Below, one piece after another: positions 1 through 5,173 of a stretch of 16,444 nt of DNA. The position numbers and the translations under genes are program-made. The first letter of the stretch is position 1; each line of letters begins with the position of its first letter. The stretch lies in NCBI GenBank assembly GCA_900752435.1, contig CAADVD010000046.1, positions 1 to 16,444 on the forward strand, in the 5' to 3' direction. The notes under the pieces were generated by a model. It saw nothing but the letters and a program-made list of their open reading frames with translations, did no database searches and was not told the DNA's origin. Source of the DNA: Oscillospiraceae bacterium (GTDB lineage: Bacteria; Bacillota; Clostridia; Oscillospirales; Ruminococcaceae).

Positions 1-467
1 GCCACCTTGGCCACTTGATGACGCATGGCAATGTTGCGCTGTAAATGCTTGCGGCGCAAATCGAGGTAACGGTATTTCAGCGCCACATCATCGTTGACCT
101 TACCGCCGTCAATGTGAAACGGCGGTGTCTGCGCCAGCGAAAGAATGCGAATTTCCGTGACAGAAATTTCAATTTCGCCGGTTTCCAATTCGGGATTCAC
201 AGCCTCCCGCTGAATCACCTTGCCCTGCACCATCAAAACGGATTCCGGTTTGACGGATTTTGCCTTGGCGATCACAGCTTCCGCGGTATTTTCGTCAAAC
301 GTAAGCTGTACCAAGCCGGTGCGGTCGCGCAGGTCAATAAAGACCAACGTTCCTTTATCGCGAATTTTTTGCGCCCATCCGCCAACGGTAACCATTTCGC
401 CCACATGGTTGAGGCGAAGCTCACCGCAGTAGTGTGTGCGCTTTAAACCTTTCATCGTATCTGCCAT
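1..467 (-). CDS. aspS: Aspartyl-tRNA synthetase, N-terminal part (cut by window edge)
   Basis: This gene encodes AspRS, the class II enzyme that charges tRNA-Asp with aspartate in the cytoplasm. Only about the first 155 residues are in the window, corresponding to the OB-fold anticodon-binding domain. The N-terminus (RTHYCGELRLNHVG, then VGGWAQKIRDKGTLVFIDLR, then DRTGLVQLTF) and the stretch ALKYRYLDLRR that leads into the catalytic domain are typical of bacterial AspRS; full proteins are near 590 residues. The ATG at 467 is chosen because AGGAG lies about 10 bases upstream; a second in-frame ATG at 455 has no such spacing. It is the last visible gene of the T-box operon (93-aa protein, hisS, LRR-like protein, aspS). 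An AspRS and a HisRS sharing one operon is common in Firmicutes. The catalytic motifs lie outside the window and cannot be checked. Confidence 0.95.
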   Translation of the reverse strand, partial: MADTMKGLKRTHYCGELRLNHVGEMVTVGGWAQKIRDKGTLVFIDLRDRTGLVQLTFDENTAEAVIAKAKSVKPESVLMVQGKVIQREAVNPELETGEIEISVTEIRILSLAQTPPFHIDGGKVNDDVALKYRYLDLRRKHLQRNIAMRHQVAKV

Positions 468-537
468 TGTTTTTCTTCTCCTTTTTGTTTCTATCTCCGT
501 TGCCATTTGGCGGTTTCCAATCCGGTCAATGAGAACC

Positions 538-562
538 GGACGCGCCATGCGCGCCCCTACAG
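538..562. repeat. Dispersed palindromic repeat, type 1 (solo copy)
   Basis: GGACGCGCCATGCGCGCC followed by CCTACAG is a short hairpin-forming unit that nearly matches the type 1 units found near 14667, 14854, 15066 and 16310. It sits 3 bases beyond the stop codon of the LRR-like gene, in the spacer before aspS, and overlaps another small hairpin (CCGGT/ACCGG, 522-539). No T-tract follows on the minus strand, so it is not an obvious terminator. Confidence 0.7.
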
Positions 563-565
563 TAA

Positions 566-1372
566 TCAATTGTTTTTGTAATGTTCAATCAACTGATAAA
601 ACTTTTTCTCATATTTTTTAATGCGTTCGCAATCCTTTTGGGAATTTAAAAAAGGCTTCCTTTTGCCAACAATTAATACATCGTTCTCATCATCGCTTCT
701 TCTTTCAAAGGTAATCAAAGGGCGTAAGGCGTAGCCGGACAAATGAGGGGCTTTTGCCATAAGCATCGCAATTTCTTCGGTGGAAAACAGATTGGTGCGA
801 AAATCCAGCTTTTGCAAATCTGGCATTTTTGTAAATTCCAAAATATCAATGTGCTCAATCTTTTTAGCATAAAAATGGAAACTTTCCAAATGCGTCCCAT
901 AAAGCGCTTGAATATCATTCAGAATATGGGTTGACCATATTGCATCTCCAAACGCCAAATGCTTTAAATGAGGTGCTGTTTGAACGCCATCCAGCGAAGA
1001 CAACCGGCTAAAATTTTCCAATTTTAATCCAGACAAACGGGTATTGCCGGACATATCCCATAGTTTTTCTGCTTTCTGATTCAAGAAGAAATGTACATAT
1101 TCAAGATTTGGATACTGTCCTAAAATAGATAAATCTTCAATCGATTTATTTTTCCAAAAAGACACATAACGCAATCTGTCACCATAGGTTTTCATAAAAT
1201 ACTCAAATGTGTCTTGCTGCAAACCGGTCACCATAACCTTATCCCAATTGGGATATTGCTGAATTTGATCCAAATCCGCACGAGAAATTTTTCCGCCGCC
1301 AATATCCATATTTTCTTCACGCAGCCACAAAAATTCATCGTGATTCATATTCTCAAATTCCTCATACGTCAT
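566..1372 (-). CDS. Leucine-rich-repeat-like protein of unknown function
   Basis: This is a 268-residue soluble protein without signal peptide or membrane segment. The middle shows irregular repeats of about 22-27 residues with an L-x-x-L-x-L pattern (for example LSILGQYPNLEYVHFF, LSGLKLENFSRLSSL, APHLKHLAF, MPDLQKLDF), which suggests a leucine-rich-repeat solenoid and so a binding role. The N-terminus (MTYEEFENMNHDEFLWL) is acidic and the last 40 residues are lysine-rich and helical. I chose the ATG at 1372. An open frame extends upstream to 1411, but it would run into the 7-bp tandem repeat; the ribosome site is weak (GGGGGC) for either start. The gene looks AT-richer than hisS and aspS, which flank it in the same operon, and has repeats on both sides, so it may have been acquired. 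LRR proteins of this kind are sometimes immunity or effector-related, but nothing here shows it. Confidence 0.75.
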   Translation of the reverse strand: MTYEEFENMNHDEFLWLREENMDIGGGKISRADLDQIQQYPNWDKVMVTGLQQDTFEYFMKTYGDRLRYVSFWKNKSIEDLSILGQYPNLEYVHFFLNQKAEKLWDMSGNTRLSGLKLENFSRLSSLDGVQTAPHLKHLAFGDAIWSTHILNDIQALYGTHLESFHFYAKKIEHIDILEFTKMPDLQKLDFRTNLFSTEEIAMLMAKAPHLSGYALRPLITFERRSDDENDVLIVGKRKPFLNSQKDCERIKKYEKKFYQLIEHYKNN

Positions 1373-1393
1373 TCTGCTCGCCCCCATTCCAAG

Positions 1394-1428
1394 ACAACTT
1401 ACAACTTGCAATTTGCAACTTGCAACTT
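1394..1428 (-). repeat. 7-bp tandem repeat (AAGTTGC/T) x5 after hisS
   Basis: Reading on the minus strand there are five consecutive heptamers: AAGTTGC, AAGTTGC, AAATTGC, AAGTTGT, AAGTTGT. The first one begins inside the hisS stop codon (TAAG). A second array of the same heptamer begins 2 bases after the gpr stop codon at 12793, in the same orientation relative to its upstream gene. The function is unknown. Confidence 0.85.
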
Positions 1429-2773
1429 ATCCTTTCATTCCCATCAAATCCGCCAGCGCATCCTCGCCGAACTCCTCTGCCAGCGCGTCGGTCATTTTCG
1501 CCAAATTGGCGTCGTACAGCGCTTTGGACAAATCCGCTTCAAAACTGATTTCGCGCTGTTCGCCGGTTTCCATATCCTTCAGATTCGCCTTGCCGGATTC
1601 CAGCTCGCTGTCACCCAGCACCATGGACATTCTGGCATGAATTTTATTGGCGTATTTCATCTGTGCCTTGACACTGCGGTTCATGCTGTCGCATTCCACA
1701 AAAAATCCCTCTCCGCGCAGCTCATTGGCAAGCTGACAAGCCTTGATGTTGGCCGCTTCGCCCATGCTGGCAATGTACAGCTCGCACTGCGGCGGCTCTG
1801 GAATTTCAATTTCCTGCGCTTTCATCACCAAAAGCAGGCGCTCCAAGCCCATGCCAAAGCCCAAAGCCGGTGTTGAGTCACCGCCCATCTGCGCCACCAA
1901 GCCGTCGTAACGGCCGCCGCCGCAAACGGTCGCCTGTGCACCGAGGTCGTTGGACACAAATTCAAATACAGTTTTCGTATAGTAATCCAATCCGCGCACA
2001 ATGGTCGGATTGATTTTATAGTCAATGTGCATGGATTCCAAACGGGCTTTTACGCCTTCAAAATGCGTTTTGCAGTCGTCACAGAGATAATCCAGCACCA
2101 CTGGCGCATCTTTTGCAATGGCAGAACACACCGGACTCTTGCAGTCGAGAATGCGCATCGGATTTTTCTCCAAACGTTCCAAGCAAGTGCCGCACAGTTC
2201 CTCGCGGTGACTTTCAAAATAAGCTTTCAGCGCTTTGTGGTATTCCGCACGACAGGTCGGACAGCCAATGGAATTGATATACAGCTCGATGTTTTGCAAT
2301 CCCAGCAAATCAAAAATGTGTTTGGCAACGGAAATGACCTCCGCATCCGCACTCGGCGACTGCGCGCCGAACATCTCCACGCCAAACTGGTGGAATTCGC
2401 GCAGGCGGCCTGCCTGCGGACGTTCGTGACGAAAGCACGGGGTGATGTAGCAAATTTTAAGCGGCAGTGCTTCCTTGAGCAAACCATTCTCAATGGCGGC
2501 ACGCACTGCACCGGCCGTTCCTTCCGGCTTCAGGCCGTAGAGATCCTCGCCCTTTTCCGCCTGCACCTGGTACATTTCCTTTTGCACCACATCCGTGGTG
2601 TCGCCGACGGAGCGTTTAAACAGCGCCATTTCCTCAAAAGTCGGCGTGCGCATTTCGCGGAAGCCGAATAAGCCTGCCGTAGTCAACAGGTTGTTCTCCA
2701 CAAACTGCCATTTGTAGCTTTCCGCACCGGTGATGTCCTGTGTGCCGCGCGGCGCTTTGATGATTTTTGCCAT
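1427..2773 (-). CDS. hisS: Histidyl-tRNA synthetase
   Basis: This gene encodes HisRS, the class II synthetase that charges tRNA-His. At 448 residues it is a little longer than E. coli HisRS (424). Visible signatures are the class II motif 2 region CFRHERPQAGRLREFHQFG (residues 113-131), the HisRS-specific GLDYYTKTVFEF (261-272) and motif 3 ALGFGMGLERLLLV (303-316), followed by the anticodon-binding domain. An insertion of about 70 residues between them carries four cysteine pairs (CPTC 171-174, CGTC 194-197, CKSPVC 211-216, CDDC 231-234), which looks like a metal-binding insertion domain. The start has AAGGAG 7-8 bases upstream. The gene lies second in the T-box operon, after the 93-aa protein; its stop codon merges into the heptamer array. 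Confidence 0.98.
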   Translation of the reverse strand: MAKIIKAPRGTQDITGAESYKWQFVENNLLTTAGLFGFREMRTPTFEEMALFKRSVGDTTDVVQKEMYQVQAEKGEDLYGLKPEGTAGAVRAAIENGLLKEALPLKICYITPCFRHERPQAGRLREFHQFGVEMFGAQSPSADAEVISVAKHIFDLLGLQNIELYINSIGCPTCRAEYHKALKAYFESHREELCGTCLERLEKNPMRILDCKSPVCSAIAKDAPVVLDYLCDDCKTHFEGVKARLESMHIDYKINPTIVRGLDYYTKTVFEFVSNDLGAQATVCGGGRYDGLVAQMGGDSTPALGFGMGLERLLLVMKAQEIEIPEPPQCELYIASMGEAANIKACQLANELRGEGFFVECDSMNRSVKAQMKYANKIHARMSMVLGDSELESGKANLKDMETGEQREISFEADLSKALYDANLAKMTDALAEEFGEDALADLMGMKG

Positions 2774-2797
2774 AGTTTTTCTCCTTACTAGCTTTCT

Positions 2798-3079
2798 TTA
2801 ATCTTCTTTTATATGATTGAAATATTCCGACAATAGTTGAAGTGCTTCTGGATTGTCCGAATGAATACTTGTTCCGTAATTGATGTCATAAAATAATGTA
2901 AACGGCAAGTTTGCAATCGAGCAAGAATAAAAATCCTCAGACGGTCCTATTTTCTTTGGGCCAATTTTTATGTTTGAATTTTGTCCAAGTCCTTTCATCA
3001 CGATTTCAAAGAAAATCTCTTCATCGATTCTTGAACGATTGACAAACTCCAACATGTTGTCCGCCAAATAAGTCCTCAT
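2798..3079 (-). CDS. 93-aa protein of unknown function, first gene after the T-box
   Basis: I do not recognise this family. The 93-residue product is acidic at both ends, soluble and without cysteine clusters or membrane segments; the core reads SIANLPFTLFYDINYGTSIH and then a helical end (NPEALQLLSEYFNHIKED). I chose the ATG at 3079 because GGGAGGG lies 9 bases upstream; an in-frame ATG at 3109 has no ribosome site. The gene starts about 95 bases after the T-box terminator and ends 24 bases before hisS, so it should be expressed under the control of the Asp T-box. It is AT-rich compared with hisS. Size and composition would fit a small immunity-type protein, but that is a guess. Confidence 0.7.
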   Translation of the reverse strand: MRTYLADNMLEFVNRSRIDEEIFFEIVMKGLGQNSNIKIGPKKIGPSEDFYSCSIANLPFTLFYDINYGTSIHSDNPEALQLLSEYFNHIKED

Positions 3080-3174
3080 AAGCGTTTTCCCTCCCCGGTT
3101 CTCTTGCATTTATAATCATACCGGACTTTTCGCACCGCTGAACTGGCTTCAATCCGATCAACATGCTTCCAACG

Positions 3175-3216
3175 AAAAAGGTTCTTCGTTCCCTGTCAGC
3201 CAAGGGACGAAGAACC
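3175..3216 (-). terminator. Intrinsic terminator of the T-box leader
   Basis: On the minus strand GGTTCTTCGTCCCT pairs with AGGGAACGAAGAACC (one bulged A) around the loop TGGCTGAC, followed by TTTTTC. It is mutually exclusive with the GGGTGGCACCACG antiterminator. Confidence 0.93.
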
Positions 3217-3405
3217 TTCGTGGTGCCACCCTCATTCAGACGGTGCGTTCTCCAACGCGCACCATCCCTCCGGTTTCCTTTAACGCAGGAAAACGGGAAG
3301 CTCAAAAGCTGTCTTCTTTCAGTCCGTACCGCAGAACGATTGCACCATCCGTTCCTCTCTGTAAGCGTCTCGCTGAAATACTGGGTCTTTCTCTTCGCTT
3401 CCATG
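3175..3405 (-). ncRNA. T-box leader (Asp-specific) upstream of the hisS-aspS operon
   Basis: Reading leftward, stem I starts near 3400 (AAGCGAAGAGAAAGACCCAG), with the AGTA element at 3382-3379, the distal AGAGAG (3360-3355) and GGATGGTG (3350-3343) elements. The 3' side of the specifier loop reads GAAGACA, putting GAC (Asp) at 3313-3311. The antiterminator core GGGTGGCACCACG is at 3231-3219, and its tRNA-pairing TGGC (3228-3225) pairs with GCCA, so the discriminator base must be G, as in tRNA-Asp (tRNA-His has C). The antiterminator competes with the terminator at 3216-3175. Uncharged tRNA-Asp should therefore switch on the whole operon, including hisS. No overlapping His codon (CAC) is present at the specifier. 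The leader begins only about 25 bases after the mgsA stop. Confidence 0.93.
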
Positions 3406-3426
3406 TTGGATCAACCGCCTTGTCCG

Positions 3427-3828
3427 TTATTTCGGATTGACGATGTTTCTCCAGTCTAAGTCACCGCGTTCCAGCCCGTGAATCACGACTTCGGCGGTGG
3501 CAATGTTGGTTGCAATCGGAATGTTGTGCACGTCGCACAAGCGAAGCAGGTTGTTTTCGTTGACTTCATTGGTTTTGGTTGTCAGCGGATCGCGGAAAAA
3601 CAACACCACGTCAATTTCGTTGCAGGCAACACGGGAAGCCACCTGCTGAGCGCCGCCCTGCACGCCGCTCAAAAAGCGCTGAATTTCCAACCCTGTCGCT
3701 TCGCTAACAAATTTGCCCGTCGTGCCGGTTGCACAAAGGGTGTGCCGGCTCAAAATGCCGCAGTAGGCAATACAAAACTGTACCATAAGTTCTTTTTTGG
3801 CATCGTGTGCAATCAGTGCAATATTCAC
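3427..3828 (-). CDS. mgsA: Methylglyoxal synthase family protein with altered active site
   Basis: Methylglyoxal synthase converts dihydroxyacetone phosphate into methylglyoxal and phosphate. The fold signatures are clear: IALIAHDAKKELM, CATGTTGKF, then FFRDPL and LLRLCDVHNIPIATNIATAE. Length (133 residues) is normal for the family. I favour the GTG at 3828: AGGAGG lies 8 bases upstream and the start VNIALIAHD matches known family N-termini, whereas the ATG at 3834 is only 2 bases from the same site. The minD stop codon TAG overlaps this ribosome site, so the two genes are coupled. Oddities: the catalytic Asp of the usual GGDQQ motif (E. coli Asp71) is Ala here (GGAQQ, residue 60 from GTG). 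The positions of E. coli His98 and Asp101 are both Asn (residues 87 and 90). His19, Asp20 and Asp91 equivalents are kept. Enzymatic activity is therefore doubtful. Confidence 0.93.
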   Translation of the reverse strand: MNIALIAHDAKKELMVQFCIAYCGILSRHTLCATGTTGKFVSEATGLEIQRFLSGVQGGAQQVASRVACNEIDVVLFFRDPLTTKTNEVNENNLLRLCDVHNIPIATNIATAEVVIHGLERGDLDWRNIVNPK

Positions 3829-3840
3829 TCTCATAACCTC

Positions 3841-4584
3841 CTAAATCGTTTCCAAAATCAAGGGCACATACACGCCTTGAATCCGTCGAGCAATGGCATC
3901 AAAGATCGATGGCAAAATCTGCTTATCGGAAAGGCGGCGTCCCTGCGCCAGCGCCCACTGATACTCCGTATCCTCCGGAATCACGCCGATGAGCTGAGCG
4001 CCCACCGCATCGATGACGTCGTCCAAATCCCGAACACCCGATTTTTTCAAGCTCGCACGGCTCACACGGTTGATGATGAGACGGTAATTGGAAAAGCCCG
4101 CCTGTTCAATCAGAGAAGCCACTTTCGCGCCGTCCCGCATACAAATGGGGTCGGGTGTGGTCACAATCAGCGCCAAATCCGCCAGATTTTTGACCGACAA
4201 AATGCTCACTCCCAAACCGGCCGGTGCATCAATGATGATGTAGTCGTACTGCATGCGCCGCAGAACGCGGATGCAGTGCAGTACCTTATCAAAATCAAAT
4301 TCCGTGTCGATGGAATTGGGTGCGGCAATATAATCAAGCTGTCCACGATCCTCTGCCTGAATGATGGCATCCCCCACCGTACAGCGTCCGGCAATGATGT
4401 CGCCCAAATCATACACGACCTCATTTTCCACGCCCAGCATGATGTCCACACAGCGCAAACCAATATCAAATTCGACAACGATGACTTTGTTTCCGGATCT
4501 GGCGAACGATGTGGCCAGCCCAACGCTGACCGAGGACTTCCCCGCGCCGCCCTTTCCGGATGTGACTGAAATAATCTGTGACAT
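3841..4584 (-). CDS. minD: Septum-site-determining ATPase MinD
   Basis: MinD is a membrane-associated P-loop ATPase that positions the division site, usually with MinC. The product (247 residues) has the deviant Walker A KGGAGKSS (residues 11-18), the MinD-type VVEFDIGLRCVDIMLGVEN (37-55), YDYIIIDAPAGLG (Walker B region) and TTPDPICMRDGAKV. Start choice is uncertain: the ATG at 4584 gives the family-standard N-terminus MSQIISVTSGKGG, and an upstream ATG at 4605 adds seven residues without a better ribosome site. The C-terminus (AIARRIQGVYVPLIL) contains a proline and few lysines, unlike the basic amphipathic membrane-targeting helix of known MinD proteins. No minC, minE or rodA is next to it, although in many Clostridia minD and mgsA lie in one min-rodA-mgsA cluster. 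It is transcribed from the promoter at 4664-4692. Confidence 0.92.
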   Translation of the reverse strand: MSQIISVTSGKGGAGKSSVSVGLATSFARSGNKVIVVEFDIGLRCVDIMLGVENEVVYDLGDIIAGRCTVGDAIIQAEDRGQLDYIAAPNSIDTEFDFDKVLHCIRVLRRMQYDYIIIDAPAGLGVSILSVKNLADLALIVTTPDPICMRDGAKVASLIEQAGFSNYRLIINRVSRASLKKSGVRDLDDVIDAVGAQLIGVIPEDTEYQWALAQGRRLSDKQILPSIFDAIARRIQGVYVPLILETI

Positions 4585-4663
4585 AAGCACACTACCGTCT
4601 TTCATTTTAGTTCAAAATTGTTGGCAGAATGTTCAAATAATCCAGACAGTATTCCTATCCTAT

Positions 4664-4692
4664 ATTCTAAACAGTTTCTAAGAATTTGTCAA
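4664..4692 (-). promoter_or_regulatory. Sigma-A-type promoter of minD-mgsA
   Basis: On the minus strand TTGACA (4692-4687), a 17-base spacer and TAGAAT (4669-4664) form a near-consensus promoter, with the start expected near 4657, about 70 bases before minD. Because no promoter is visible between mgsA and the T-box leader, this one may also feed the synthetase operon. The rest of the minD/DUF4321 spacer (4693-4876) shows only AT-rich sequence and a weak GTGCT/AGCAC hairpin. Confidence 0.8.
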
Positions 4693-4876
4693 AAGATTTT
4701 TTCAAACCGTAAGCATTTTCATGAAATAAGCAGGATTTTACACGTTTTACTTGTGAAATATGCATAGTTTTTGTTGCTTCCTATTTTAAAAAATCGCTTT
4801 TCTTTGATGCAAAATCACAAAACAGCCTGTACACGCCCGTGCTAAAGCACCACCACACAACGAATGCGGCATTGCC

Positions 4877-5146
4877 TTAAATATTCTTGCCTACTTTGTG
4901 ATAGACAAACAGACTGCCGATGATGCACAGCACCACCGCCACATTGACGTTAATGGAAAAACCGAATTGCAGTTTGATGATGGACAAATCAATGGTCAGC
5001 GGCGTAGGCGTACCGACACCAATGCTTGTGCCGATGGTGAAGAATCGCAGAAACGACACGCTTTGCGCCACTTCAGTCAACACACTGCCAAGCAAAATCC
5101 CCAACAGCAGAAACAAGGTGAAAATCAACCCTTTTTTAAATCCCAT
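4877..5146 (-). CDS. DUF4321 small membrane protein
   Basis: This 89-residue protein has two predicted membrane segments: residues 6-24 (LIFTLFLLLGILLGSVLTE) and roughly 65-82 (VNVAVVLCIIGSLFVYHK). The segment between them (FFTIGTSIGVGTPTPLTIDL) is short and glycine/proline rich. Size, the N-terminal GxxLGSVLTE pattern and the LDLxxxxLxFGxSxNVN-like centre fit the DUF4321 family of Firmicutes, whose function is unknown. AAGGAGG lies 10 bases before the ATG. It is the last gene of the zapA - U32 - DUF4321 operon, 27 bases after the U32 stop. The family call is from memory of its pattern, not a search. Confidence 0.8.
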   Translation of the reverse strand: MGFKKGLIFTLFLLLGILLGSVLTEVAQSVSFLRFFTIGTSIGVGTPTPLTIDLSIIKLQFGFSINVNVAVVLCIIGSLFVYHKVGKNI

Positions 5147-5173
5147 GAGATATGTTCCTCCTTGAACGTAAAA

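Noticed and set aside
2027..2671. Long plus-strand frames opposite hisS, the U32 gene (6743-7327), minD/mgsA (3478-4569) and the zapA/Lrp region (7358-8272)
   Set aside because: These lie antisense to well-supported genes and have no ribosome sites or family resemblance.
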